DNA from: Massospora cicadina
Taxonomy: Eukaryota > Entomophthoromycota > Entomophthoromycetes > Entomophthorales > Entomophthoraceae
Assembly: GCA_022478985.1 (NCBI GenBank)
Contig: JAKSZP010014509.1
Coordinates: 1 to 64,000 of the forward strand
Direction of reading: 5' to 3'
Length of the DNA stretch: 64,000 bases
Program-made: the position numbers and the translations under genes
The notes under the pieces: generated by a model
The model's database searches: none
Seen by the model: the letters and a program-made list of their open reading frames with translations, nothing else
Told to the model about the DNA's origin: nothing
In this document: in pieces, positions 37,616-49,029 of the stretch
Position numbering within the stretch: the first letter of the stretch is position 1
Layout: each line of letters opens with the position of its first letter

Positions 37616-38889
37616 ATCTAATACTATCAAGAAATTCAAATTGTGCACGTAACTGAAACTGTTCTGTTTGATTCTGTAAATGTAAATCAAAGAATCCAGA
37701 TTTTAAAAGTGATGTTTCAAATTGTCTCAAAATACCTAGGGTAACAGTTATGAATTAGAAAATAGAGATAAAAAAGGCTTATAATGCCTCCCTAAAATTC
37801 ATTATGGATCTGTTAAAAGTTTTGAATAAATTGGTTAGTAAACTCACCTGTGTCTGGGAGTTTAACTACTAATATATTATAAAAAAGGGAGAGAAGAAAA
37901 GCCTTGGTAATAACAAAATTTTAAAGTAAAAATTGACCAAAAATGCTATCTTTTATTTAGTGTAATATTTAGGAAAATTAAGAAAATGAGCCTATATGCC
38001 TTTGTGTAGCCCAATAAAACGATTGTAGTAAGTTTATAAGCACTGAAGACCCCTTGGTGTTTTTTATGATACTTTAAATTACCACAATAACCTGTACTGG
38101 CTATAAAAAATCTTCATGTGGTATATCTGTCACAAGGTTGACCCACCTCAAATAATTTTTTTATTACCACAAAAAATTACTATTTGCTTTCCTATTTTTT
38201 CAAGTTACTATATTGAAAATAATCATTTCTAATTTTTTTGCCGCTTTTTGCTTGCCAATTGTTATTGCAGACAAAAGTTGGTTAACTTTACTGACTTTGT
38301 TGTTTATCTATCTCCATTACCTTAATTGTTGATTCCCTCAGGAGCCTTCATCACCATTTGTTTCTTTTCTTAATCTGAAAAAAGATTTGGGCGGAAATAT
38401 TTTATGATTTTTATGGTCTGACTTTTATCCATGGGTAAATCTACTATAGAAGCGCCTTTCATTATGACCCTTGCTGATTTAGGTTTTGTGTACTTGCTCT
38501 TAAAAGCTTTGTAAAAAGTCATCTTTATGGCGTTTTCCCTTACAGAGCTGGTGCTATACTATGACAGCCCTGGATTTTGGAGGACTGACAAATTGGAGAA
38601 TATTTGGAAGAGAACTTTCAAGATCTTAGAGAAAATGTCACCAAATGCTTATACCCTGAAGGACCGCATGATTGGAAATCTATGAATTGGTTGCATGCTA
38701 AGTCTTTAAGACATCCCAGTAAAGCACCATCTGGTGGCCATTAGCACCCAATAACCCCTATTCCATCCTTGGTGCCATTTATATTTATTTTTATACTTAT
38801 TCAAGATGGGCCGACCTGGGAACAATACTGAACCAATGAAGGGGATTCAAAGTAATGGGAAAGGAGAATAAACCTGGAAAACCTCCATG
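37616..38889 (+). pseudogene. D-family internal remnant ending in an integrase C-terminus
   Basis: 37845-38540 repeats sequence found at 30535-31170. At about 38590-38690 plus-strand residues read DKLENIWKRTFKILEKMSPN, AYTLKDRMIGN, which matches the C-terminal GPF/Y integrase module (W.GPF.I..K..NAY.L). Most of gag-pol is therefore missing between LTR D and this tail, an internally deleted copy. CV1 is inserted directly downstream at 38895. Confidence 0.5.
38088..38162 (+). mobile_element. 5'-truncated SINE, copy 3
   Basis: About 75 bp: CCTGTACTGGCTATAAAAAA followed by the family tail (TGTGGTATATCTGTCACAAG, then TTGACCCACCTCAAATAATT and a T-run). It is flanked by ATTACCACAA (38078-38087 and 38163-38172). 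The tRNA-like head is missing. Truncation at the 5' side is typical of target-primed insertion. Confidence 0.8.
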
Positions 38890-38894
38890 CATGG

Positions 38895-39785
38895 TGTCAT
38901 GTTTACATGACCTTATAGAGGGGACCAACAGAAGTGACAAGGCTGGGTGTCAGGAGGTCCAGAAGGTGAAACTTCAGGCCCTTCCTGATCTCAAGCACAC
39001 CTTGGATCAACTCTGGGTACAGGCGAGGTACTCCCAGGTTGGTAAAAGTGATGCGCATAAAGCCCAGCCCCCTGTTTCATCTCTAGGATTAAAATGAACG
39101 AGTTTTAAAATAAATGATAATGTTAAAATTCAGTTAATTGTAAAGGGGGTTCAAACCCATTCCATTTATAAAATTGCAAGCTTGGGTTAGATTCAACTTC
39201 AGTCAGTTACTCAAGTAAGATTGATTTCTAGGTATGTGACCCTTTCTGATGGAAGTGTGCGCCTATTGGTGCACTAAGTCTTATTATCACTTCCAGCAAA
39301 AAAACTTCTTCAATCTGGCTTAAGTATATTTGCTTGAGACCAACATTTCTCTTTGGTCATCTTACCAAATAAACCCCATTGTCATTTTACATTTTTCATA
39401 TGCAGACTTGGGTGCACCTATGTGCAGACCTCTTTGAGGAGGTCTTGTGACGTGTTAGCCGTTTTATTTTATTTAATATCATCACAGCCTCAGGTACACC
39501 TCTGGTCCTACCAGGTTCCCTCCAAACCCAGTCACCAGTGCACCATACCCCCGTACTAGACTTGGTTATGATCTGCCTCCTGGGCATGGCCAAGTTTTGA
39601 AAATTTCTCATATTATTATTACTTTTGCTATGCTCAACACCCTCACCATAAAACTCTTTAGCTCAAGCACCCTTTGCTGGGATATTTTGTTATTTATAAC
39701 GATGAGTACTAGTTCCATTGCGTTGGTCCTGTGCACCAAGCATCACCACGCTGGTTTTTGGAGAGTTATAAATACTCTCTTGACA
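38895..39785 (+). repeat. CV1 5' LTR
   Basis: 891 bp, starting TGTCATGTTTACATGACC and ending CTCTCTTGACA. It is colinear with the 3' LTR after E2 is removed. Frames at 38855-39097, 39353-39559 and the start of 39597-39959 lie in it and recur in the 3' LTR copy, so they are not genes. Internally, TGGCCAACC at 39791-39799 may be the primer-binding site, but it is five bases from the LTR and unproven. Confidence 0.9.
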
Positions 39786-40345
39786 TTAGATGGCCAACCT
39801 TTTATCTTTACATGCATGAACTTTTTCTGTGTGGGACTTTCACAAAGTGCATATGGTGTGTGCCAGCTGGTGCCCATGTCCACAATGGGGCTCACCACTG
39901 TTTTTCATTTTGCTGAGGGTTGGAACAGTCCGGCATTAAACTTGCTACATCCAACCTGAAGGTACTCACCCTTCTTGCCCAACCTGGTAGATACGGTCAC
40001 TTCACAATCCAAGAGTTGTGATTTCTCAACATTCTGCCAAATTTAAAAAAAGAACAAAAAAATCTTTTTTCCTTCAGAACCACATTTGGACAATGCAGGC
40101 AGGATCATAGACAAAGGGCATGATAGTGTTGGCCTTGGATAAAGTTGTACAACACCTCGTCAAAATGGGGATAGGGTCATTTGCAACCCAAAAAGCGTTT
40201 TTAAATGACGGTTCCATATATACTATCAAGCCGTGTCTCTTCCCATGTGGCTCAGATATGGACTCCATTTCAGTGTATTAAATCACTCCCAGAAAGCCCA
40301 TGCTTGACCACAACAATGATCTGGTGAACCCAGGAGGAGTAGAAG
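39786..40345 (+). other. CV1 leader with gag largely missing
   Basis: Only about 560 bp separate the LTR from the first recognisable coding region, where a gag of roughly 1 kb would be expected. The minus frame at 40074-40268 has no recognised motif. Gag has probably been deleted. Confidence 0.4.
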
Positions 40346-41094
40346 GTGTTACAGTTACAATACAAAAACATTTATGCGGTTGCTGAAGATATGGTGGGAT
40401 ATGTGGCCTCAGTAGTAAGAGTGGCCATATATCCCTTACCATTCTTTGATGAAAATATCTATACTGGGGGAATGTTGGACCCTGAGGAAGCGTTTGGCGG
40501 TGAAGTGTTGGCGTTTTCTGCTATAAATAAAGATCATTCAGGTCATTTCCTACTGACTGCTACCATTTCATCCCTTTAGGGAAAATCAGCACTACTATTT
40601 TGGTGGATACTGGAGATTCTGAGAATTTTATATACCAAGACCTGGCTAAATACCTTGAGTTGAATTACTTGCCAGGTGGTATGGTTAGGGGAGGGGCTTC
40701 CCTAGGTATTCCCACACTGAATATCCTAGGTTTAGCGGACTATCAAGTTGGCTCATATCATTTGTCAGACCACTTCCAAGCTATCAAAAACCTCTTGTAC
40801 CCCATCATTTTGGGTGTAGAGTGGTGGCGAAAGTTTGACGTCAGAACTAACTTGAAAGAAAATACCCTATCCAAAACTTTGAAGAATGGTCACAATTTGG
40901 TTGTTCCTTTAGCTGAAGCCAACTTTCAGGGCGATTTGCCCCACTGGCCCATTATTCACACTCTCAGCCTTGCCCCATTTCTGAGGCCCTCTTTGGGGGT
41001 TCCCTTACCTTCCTGTTTGGAGGGGTTGGAATATTCGTTTGATGCAGCTTCTGAAAATGCACTACTTGATCATTCAGAGCTTGATTGTGAGTAG
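40346..41094 (+). pseudogene. CV1 gag C-terminus and protease
   Basis: Two frames separated by a stop at 40577. The first (40346-40579) may be the Gag tail: in another frame CGLSSKSGHISLT (near 40400-40435) resembles a decayed CCHC knuckle. The second reads ILVDTGDSENFIYQDLAKYL, the retropepsin active site as DTGD where the family has DTGA/S, and later PIILGVEWWRKFDVRTN, the conserved C-terminal part (family: ILG..WL...P.IDW). It would have processed Gag-Pol. Confidence 0.75.
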
Positions 41095-43290
41095 AAGCTC
41101 ACTGTAGATCTGTTGCATATATCATCCCCGATTTAGCTATTGGCTGTACGGGAGGAAGCGGCTTTAGTTGTGGGGTTAAGGAGCAGTTAGCCAAAGGTGC
41201 TATTTTTCAGCAAACCTCCTCTGTGTATTCCCCACTTCTCTTTGTTGAGAAGGCTAATGGTACCTTATGACCATTAGTAGACTATGGGAATCTTAACATT
41301 ATCACCATACCAGACTTACATCCCATACCCCTGTACTCACAGATTTCACGCTATGTGGAGAAGAAGTCTTCTCCAAGATGTATTGCTTAGCCGCGTTAAC
41401 TCAAATCCGTATCAAGAAGGGCCAGGATTGGTTAACAGCATTCTATACCATAAAAGGAATCATTTCTGGGCTATGCCCTCTAGGCTTAAAAATGCGCCTG
41501 CTGTCTTTCACGCCATATTGATGCAGACTTGGGGACCTGATGGGGTATGCGCAGCTCTTACATGGATGATATTCCGGTATTTCCCCTGACGTTGAGTCCC
41601 ATGCAATACACCTTTGAGCAGGTGGTAGAGCATTTGAGTGCAGCCAACCTTACGCTGAAAATTAGTAAGTGTAAGTTCTTTAATTCCCAGGTCATCTTTC
41701 TGGACAACATAATGTTTTCCCAAGAGCACATGATAACTCCAGACAAGGAGAAGGCGATTTATGAGTGGCCCACTCCAACTTCAGTTAAGGAATTGAGAAG
41801 TTTTTGGGGATGTGTACTGTCATGGAAACAGCAGAATAAATTTATACCATCCTGCCAGTTGGGATGTGTAAGCACCCAAAAAGCAAGCCAGAATGCCAGA
41901 GGCATTGCTGACCGAATGACTTGATATAGAGCCAGGCATTGGAAAATGATGAAACGTTGATGCAACAACATGGTGAGAATGATCCTGATGATGAACCACA
42001 CTGAACCCACTCCCCTCCCAGGGGGTCTTGCTGCAGGGGGTGGAATCACTGAGATAGTCTCAATAAGATCCTCAGCATATGGTGCCATTTCAACCGGGGT
42101 GGCAAGGAGATTGATTCTCTCTTGCAATTGGTGGACATACGGCCATAATATCCCCATTTATTGCTGCCAGAAGTTAATGATCATGGGATTGTAGAGCCGA
42201 AAATATTGGACTCGCTGAACCCAATTGACAACGGAAGGGGACATAGTGACCAAGAGTACTGGTAGAGCCCATCCGGTATATGGACTGACAGGCCACCAGG
42301 GAAATGCCATCAGGGATGCAGTTGGAAGAAATAAAATTTGCTTAGTTTTTTAATAAATTTTTATTTGAAGGAAAAAAGAAGAAAATTGATTAACAATTTT
42401 CTCAGTGCTATGCAACTTATTAAATAGTGGTTGATTGGAGTAGTGAAAAGTCAGGATAGGGTCCCACAGTTTTGACCTAACCAGTGAATTGTTTGGGAAT
42501 GGATTGGTTTGTTCCTTGAGAACCAACATTGCAAAATTTGGTGGTGGGACAAGTTGCTGTCAGTTTGACCTCAAACATCTGAACTGGAGCTCATCTGTAT
42601 TTCCGATGGTTGGCACAATGGCGTTTATCCTGACGAGCAACAGGAATCCCCCAAGGCCACCCCACATAGGGATAGGTCCATTTGGTTGGGAACGGGTTTG
42701 AGACGCCCAACCCGCCCACACTCAGTCGCTAAATTGTTCGTTTGGTCAATGGCATCACATCAGCCGCAATGCCAAAATTGACAACAGAGGGCTTTGAACC
42801 CTCATTGATGGCGCCCAATGTTAGTTCTATTGGCACATTGATTGAAATTGAAACTTTAGGGCAATCTAGCCAATACCTCAGTCTTCATGCCTTTCCAGCC
42901 ATTTGAGATTTGGGCATTGGCCAGATTGCCACTCAAATTAGATCTGACCATTTTCAATTCAACAATCTTGATGCAGATTTTGCTAATTCCCTGTAACAGT
43001 TCTGCTGAGGTGAGTGTGGGTACTGGGGGCGGAATCCAAAGCGGAAGAGCTGTTACCCATCGCTAATCTACTACATGAGCAAGATTGCTCTGAGTAATGA
43101 GGGGTACCGCCATCTTCATCAGTGTCTTTTTACTTGGGAATAGGAAGATGGCCCAATCAATAGCCAGGGGACATTCCCCGGGACTTACATGTACTATATT
43201 AAGAGGTTCACACCAAACCTTTCTGAAGTTGCCGCGACTTTGTATAAGGCAATTGGGGCAAAAGTACTTCAGTGGTCCCCCATTTTAAAG
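41095..43290 (+). pseudogene. CV1 reverse transcriptase, interrupted at 41818
   Basis: RT pieces: FVEKANGTL (then a TGA where the family has Arg), PLVDYGNLNIITIPDLHPIP; a damaged catalytic region with SYMDDIPVF at about 41550-41580; SPDVESH in a second frame; LTLKISKCKFFNSQVIFLDN and WPTPTSVKELRSF (41750-41800). The last block breaks off at the inserted segment and resumes at 43195 as YYIKRFTPNLSEVAATLYKA, as expected for the RT connection. Frameshifts and stops are frequent. Confidence 0.85.
41818..43189 (-). mobile_element. 1372-bp LTR-retroelement fragment inserted in CV1 RT
   Basis: Flanked by TGTAC (41813-41817 and 43190-43194), which would be the target duplication. The right 371 bp (42819-43189, TGTTAGTTC...GACTTACA on the plus strand) looks like a 5' LTR in minus orientation, with a candidate primer-binding site TGGGCGCCATCAATGAGG at 42800-42817. 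Internal minus-strand frames (41759-42157) read LWPYVHQLQERINLLATPVE, a possible Gag start. No matching LTR is present at the left end, so the copy is one-sided or its 3' LTR has gone. Confidence 0.55.
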
Positions 43291-43745
43291 GATGCCTTCA
43301 AAAGTAAAGTGTACGTTGCTGTCCACTTTCATTCTTCGCCATGTTGACCCCAATAAAGAGTTTATTGCTGCTTCATATGCCTCCAACTTCGCCATAGTGG
43401 CAGCCCTACTACAAGTAGTTAAAGATGGAATAGAGCATCTGGTGGGATCTTTTTCTAGGAAAATGTCTCTACCAGAGTTAAACTATGCCATGTATGATAA
43501 AAAGTTATTATCAGTGGAAGAGGCGCTGACTTATTAGCGTCATCACTTTCTTGGCTCATCCCAACCCTAAAGCGTACACACAGATCACCATGCCTTACTG
43601 TACTATCGCGCACCTCATGTCTTAACCCCATGGTGAACCCGCTGGCATGGGTCACTTTCACAATTTTCGTTTTCTTATAAGTTTATAAAGGGCAAGGAGA
43701 ATGGTTTAGAGGATGCTTTGAGCTGTAACACTTGCACTTGCTCCC
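43195..43745 (+). pseudogene. CV1 RNase H
   Basis: Frame at 43292-43537 reads KCTLLSTFILRHVDPNKEFI, AASYASNFAIVAALLQ, then HLVGSFSRKMSLPELNYAMY and DKKLLSVEEALTY. This is the Ty3 RNase H pattern (F.L.TDAS...A..L.Q...G...P..Y.S+.++..E.NY...+KE+LA+). The first catalytic Asp of TDAS is not visible: the place reads AASYAS. A stop (TAG) follows ALTY, and R.HFLGSS continues after it. Confidence 0.8.
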
Positions 43746-43779
43746 AATCCAAAGGAGGGTGAGGTGCATATTACCCATT

Positions 43780-44920
43780 TAATAATTCCACCGGGTAAGT
43801 TGTGTCTCAACTTTCCTCTCCCTTGGCCAATGGGCCAGAGCTCGCTCCTCTAGAAAATGTGGAGGAATATGATATGTTCATAAAGGTTGTCCTTTCCCAG
43901 CATTTGTCAGCTGAGTATATGATGGTCCTTGCAAAGAGCGCATTAAAATAGGAGAATACTAGAGTCTATCACATAAAGGATGAGATGGTGTGGTTTCAGG
44001 GGCACCTATGGGTTCCTGATGGACCACTTCACCTGAAAATTGTCTGGGACCATCATGACAGATTTACCGTTAGTCATCCTGGGAATACAAAGACCCTTGA
44101 GCTTATCCACCGCACTTATAATTGGGAGGGATAACCCGCTCAGGTAGGCAGATATTGTAAAGATTGCCTAGTCAGCAACCAAATGAAACTAAATTGCCAG
44201 CCTTTAGCATGGTTGTTGGTACCAGTTCTAAGGGCTACGGGCCTTGGACTTCCCTATTGGTTTATTTATTATCTAATTGCCTGTATCTGATGGCTATGAT
44301 GCTATCATGGCGGTGGTGGACCTTTTTACAAAGTTCGCCCACTTTATCACTTGCAGAACCACAGTTACCGCGGCTGAAATGGCTAGGCTTTTTGTTACTA
44401 ATGTGTTCACTCTTCACGGGGTCCCTCAAGAAATTATTAAAAATGGGGGCCCCAGTTTACCTCTGTCTTTTGGGAAGAGTTGTGTAAGACTCTTCAGATT
44501 CGCCCTTGCCATTCGACTGCCTATCATCCTCAATTAGATGGGCAGACAGAACGAGTGAACCAGTGCCTTGAGCAGTTCTTGCGGTGTTACACTGCTGCAG
44601 ATCACTCAGATTGAGTTTCCCATTTCCTCATAGCCAATTCAGTCATAACAAAGCACAGCATGCATCAATCAGTTGTTCCCCCTTCTTCACTAAATATGGC
44701 TTCATCCTGCTTTCAACATGGAGCCCAGCTGTGGATCCAAGGTAGAAGCGGTGGTGGACATTGCAAAATTGATCAAATAAGTACACCAAGTGGTGAGAAA
44801 ATTTAGATGTGTCTATGTAGGCTTACAAGGAGCATGCTGATGGTAAGAGACAGGTTGGACCTGCATACAATGAAGAAGATCTCGTGATGCTGGATGCTAA
44901 AAACATCCCAATCAAGAAAC
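43780..44920 (+). pseudogene. CV1 integrase
   Basis: Zinc domain pieces near 44050-44180: WDHHDRFTVSHPGNTKTLEL, IHRTYNWEG, then CKDCLVSNQMKL. The core runs from about 44277: VSDGYDAIMAVVDLFTKFAH (first Asp in VVDLFTK), FITCRTTVTAAEMARLF and [19 protein letters not shown], where the family has SDRG: the second catalytic Asp reads Asn, a G-to-A change. [33 protein letters not shown] (44514-44610) gives the third acidic block. Stops and a frameshift split the frames. Confidence 0.88.
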
Positions 44921-44921
44921 C

Positions 44922-45314
44922 ATGCAAAAAACTGGGATCAAAGAGGATTGGGCCATACCGCGTTGTCAAAAAGGTGAAAACACGCCTCATGCCAGTTGGA
45001 TCTTCCTCCCTAGTTTTAGTTCTTTTCAGTATTACATGAAAGCAAGCTCACATTTTTTGAGGGCCCCCTCCAGAGAGACTCTCAAAGCTTATATTGTGGA
45101 TGGGAGGCCAGAATGGGAAGTGGAGGATATTGTTGCCTCCCATCAGGTAAGAAGAAGACTCAAGTATCTTGTATCCTGGAAGGGATTTGATGCAGAAGAG
45201 AACATTTGGGTCCCAGTGCATGATTGTGCCCATGCCCAAAATTTAATTGTAGATTCCACAAGCGTTTCCAAAAGGCTGCAGGATCAAAGGTTAACCAAGC
45301 TATTGATTCTATGA
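44922..45314 (+). pseudogene. CV1 integrase C-terminus with chromodomain
   Basis: Frame of 130 codons. Upstream in another frame GPAYNEEDLVMLDAKNIPIK and KRIGPYRVVKKV give the GPF/Y module. The C-terminal part holds a chromodomain at about residues 63-110: WEVEDIVASHQVRRRLKYLV, SWKGFDAEENIWVPVHDCAH. The aromatic positions (the W of WKG, the W of IW) and E..W are kept. It is the best-preserved of the three chromodomains in the window and would direct integration to marked chromatin. Confidence 0.9.
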
Positions 45315-45421
45315 AGTTGGCCCCAGTCCACAAAACTTTTCCTTGAAGAATGCCCCTGGAGGGGGTGGAGCCCAAAAAGAGGATAGGGTAATGTCGTGAT
45401 TAAATGACCTTATAGAGGGTA

Positions 45422-45898
45422 TGTTGGTTCTTGGCATATAGGCTTGATTCTGCCAAGTCAGTTCACACAGGGTAATAGCCACTGAGCAACCAAATCAGAC
45501 AATATGAAGATCGCCGACTTTAATAAAACTCAATAAACTATATATGGAGCTATCACCCCTTATTTAGACCTTTATTATTTTATACTAATTTCAGACTTAT
45601 CTGAAACTACCTAATCATGGGAAAAGACCTCTTCTTCAATCCTCCATGTGAATCTTTATATCTCAGTTCCCCAAGCTGGATGCATCCTCAGCTTGGTAGT
45701 CTTCTATTTGTCTTTCCATTTCTAGAAGTTCTCATTTATATCAAATCTCAGCGTAATTCCCCTAGATTTGACAAATGGTCATCATTTTGATTAATTATAA
45801 TTCATATACCTTTTCCATAAAATTTGAGACTCATCTCAATTCCCCTCCAATCTGCCAGTATGGGTAGCGTATCCTCCAGTCATATCAACTTCCTGACA
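45422..45898 (-). repeat. E2 3' LTR
   Basis: Plus-strand start TGTTGGTTCTTGGCATA, end CAACTTCCTGACA. The bases 45899-45915 give, on the minus strand, GAAAGGGGGTAGTAA, the polypurine tract. It serves as the empty-site reference for the insertion in the other LTR. Confidence 0.93.
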
Positions 45899-45901
45899 TT
45901 A

Positions 45902-47830
45902 CTACCCCCTTTCACTGGATGATAGACTCTTACTGTTTATATGCTCAGAGGAACTTTTCATGAACTTGGTTGATAATCTGACCCCCGCAGGTTCCTTATT
46001 AGTGTAGACATCCATGCCAGTCTTCTTGATTATCTTGAACGGCCCAGCCCAGATGTTAAAGAGCTTGTTTTTCCGCCCAAATTGTGCTGGTCGTGGAATA
46101 AAACATGTTCCCTGACAGTGAACAGCGGAAGTCCGCTCCATCACTTATGATTGGCTGCTTTATCGCGAATCTTCTTGGCCAAACTGGTTGAGTAGGCTTC
46201 CATTTGCAGCTTGATCAATGTATCCATAAGAGTCTTCAAATATCGCTGAGGGTCCATACCACCAGTGTCCTCTACACATGAATAAAGCAAGGCTTACAGA
46301 GCTGGATGTCGACCATACAGCAGTTGGAACAGGCTCTTACCAGTGGATGAATGATAGCTGATATTATATGTAAACACAGCTTTAGGCAGAAGGGCACTCC
46401 ATTCCAAGAGGTCGATCCTTTTACCAATTTATGGAGTATGTTTCTAGGGTTCCGTTGACCTACTCCACCATATCATTTGTTTCTGGATGATAGGGGGTGG
46501 TCAAAACCCTGTGGATCGCCATCAACTCGTTCAACTTTGGTAGGATGTGCTAAGTGAAATCTGTATCATTGTCCGTTAGAATGAACTGCAGGAAGCCATG
46601 TCAATCTATAACACACTTCATAATAAACTTGGCAGTGGTGACCGCGCCCAAGTTGTTAATGGCCCTGGCCTCCACCCATCGGGTCAAATGATCGATGGTG
46701 ATGATTATATACTTGGATCTATTGGCGCTAGTTGGCAGAGGTCCCACTACATTAATGGAAACGGTGTGCCAGGCGAATTAGGGTTTAACCAGCTGGTATG
46801 TGGTCTTCTTGTGGAAAGGCTTTTCCACTTGACACTGATGCAACAACTAACCATTTCCATTATGTCGTAATGCATGCTCTCACAGTAGTATTGGGGTCAC
46901 AAAAACTCCAGTGTTTTCCGCAATCCTCTATGACCTACAGCCTGATGAGCATCCATAATAATTGTGGGTCTAGCCTAAGGTTTAGGGAAACTCAGCGTCG
47001 AGTCTCCAATCCACTTATATAGCTCCTCCTCACATAGAAAAGTATCTTCCTGAGCCCATCTAGTACCTTGATCACCTGTGGCGAATCATCCTGATATTTG
47101 TTTTCCACCATCTTCTCATACATTATTTCAGCTAAATCCACTGTGATAGCGACCGTTGGTAGCTAAGAAAGACAATCCGCATTTTGATGTTTTGCTTCCA
47201 GATGGCATATAATCTTGAAACCATACGCCTGGAGCTTTATTCCCAACGTGCGAGATGCCCTTCCAGTTTACGCAGGTTCTGTAGCCAGCGCAAGGAAGCG
47301 TGATCCATCACTACTTGGAATCTTACCACATGTAGATATATTTAAAACTGTTTGTAAGCGTAGATCACCACTAAACACTCCCACTTGGTCATGGTATAGT
47401 TTCGTTTGTGACAATTCAAGCTTTGACTACAGAATGCGACAGGATGTTCCACGCTGTCATCATCCCTCTGGGATAATACTGCCCCTATAGCATAGAGGGA
47501 TGTGTCATTTGTACTATGAACTGTTTGTCAAAGTTGGGATATTGCAAAATGGGTGTGCTTGCTAATGTGGTTCGCAACACATTGAAAGCATTCTGGCATC
47601 ATTCCATCCAATTGAAAGAAGTGTTTTTCTTTAATAACTCAATAAGTGGGGCACTGATGCAACTGAAATTGGGAATGAACTGTTGGTAATAACTGACCAT
47701 CCCCAGAAACACTTGAATGTCCCACTTATTACCTGGTCGAGTCATCTTGCTTATCACTTCCACTTTAGCCAGCTGCAGTTAAGCCCATTTGAATCCACAA
47801 TGAACCCGAGGTATTCTAATTGTTCTTTAA
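45902..47830 (-). pseudogene. E2 pol: RNase H and integrase
   Basis: Minus-strand pieces in order: FLGMVSYYQQFIPNFS, ISAPLIELLKK (RT connection, near 47660-47720); RNase H fragments (TPILQYPNFDKQFIVQ); integrase core SIDHLTRWVEARAI and FIMKCVID..HGFLQFILTD, NDTDFT; TTPYHPETNDMVE.VNGTL (near 46450); and the C-terminal module at 45902-46144 reading KLFNIWAGPFKIIKKTGMDV, LSTKFMKS. The frame ends only a few bases before the polypurine tract, so E2, unlike E3, has no extra region downstream of pol. Confidence 0.85.
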
Positions 47831-47889
47831 CAAATGGCATTTCTGAGGCTTATTTTTGATATTAGTGGCAGCGAGGTGCTGGAACACTT

Positions 47890-48730
47890 GTTTCAAGTGT
47901 CAAGGTGCTCAGTAAACATCTGCAAGAACACATTGATGTCGTTAAGGTAAACTAAGATGCAGAACAACTTTAATTCACCTAAAATTATATCCATGGCACA
48001 CTGGAACGTAGCTGGGGCGTTGCACAACCCTTGTGGCATGCAAGTCGGCTGAAATAAACCTCTTAAAGTAATTATAGCGCATTTCTCCCATTCTGCTGAT
48101 GGAAAGTCGATCTGCCAGTACCCCAAGATCAGATCTATGGCAAAAAAGTAATTCGCCCCACCCAATTGGTATAACACATTGTCAATCTTTGGAAGAGGGT
48201 AGTTATCCTTCTTTGTTACGTTATTGAATTTGAAATAGTCAATAACCACTTGATTTGAGCCATCTTTTTTCTTTACAGTGATCACAGGTGATGCTCACGG
48301 ACTGTTTGACGGCTCTAGCATCCCTTGCACAATAAGTTTATCCACCTCATCGTTGACTCCTCTTCCACCGCTTTTGATCATCTAATAGGCCGCGATCAAA
48401 TGGGAGGGTGATCCCCCATATCTAACCAATGTACCGCCCCTTGAGCACACCCCAAATCATGATCGTCATGTGCGAAAATATCTCAATACTTTTCAAACAA
48501 CGCCATAGTTGTATATTGCTGTTCCGCCAATAATCCCATAAGTGCTTCCCGCAGAACCATGGTCAATATGCTAAATGATGAGCTTGCCAGTAGTCCGAGA
48601 TCCTCCCATGAGCCATAATCATGAATATGGCAAACTTCCTCTGTAGGAACTAATTGTAGGTAAGCCACCACTTGGTGCCGCTGGATCGTTATTGTCTCCT
48701 GTAATTTCTCTAGAAGCACTTTCACCTCCC
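47890..48730 (-). pseudogene. E2 pol: reverse transcriptase
   Basis: The frame at 47893-48285 reads MITVKKKDGSNQVVIDYFKF, TKKDNYPLPKIDNVLYQLGG, NYFFAIDLILGYWQIDF, CMPQGLCNAPATFQCAMDII and ILVYLNDINVF, i.e. RT motifs through the catalytic box, with YLDD as YLND. The preceding frame (48483-48725) ends MALFEKY, which begins the block LFEKYQIIFA.DDHDLGC also found in E3. The enzyme would have copied element RNA. Frames are separated by stops. Confidence 0.88.
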
Positions 48731-49029
48731 CATTCCCAGGTATCAGTAACCTTGAGCCTTATTTGGTTCAAGATGCAAGTGCTGGTGAGGCATCATAATT
48801 TCTCCATAAAGCCCTTTAGGAACATCGATTTCAAGTTCAGTCCCTACTATGCACTGGTATCCAGACAGTAGGTTCAAAGGGGCTCGCTGCCCAAAGCGGG
48901 ATCCCTTTGTACTCATAAATATGGTTGGGGAGGGCCCTGGTCTGCCACTTCAGTCATCAATAATGAACAGGAATTACTCTGTCACTGTACACTAGATTGA
49001 TTTAACTAGTGTGGAACAGACCCATAGGG

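Noticed and set aside
39597..39959. Plus-strand frame of 120 codons with hydrophobic stretches
   Set aside because: Most of it is the CV1 LTR, repeated in broken form in the 3' LTR; not a membrane protein gene.
41508..41746. Minus-strand frames of 62-73 codons
   Set aside because: They are shadows of the CV1 RT on the opposite strand.
42740..42818. Possible tRNA gene
   Set aside because: Only a T-arm-like stem-loop is present; no acceptor, D or anticodon arms at the right spacing. Better explained as a primer-binding region.
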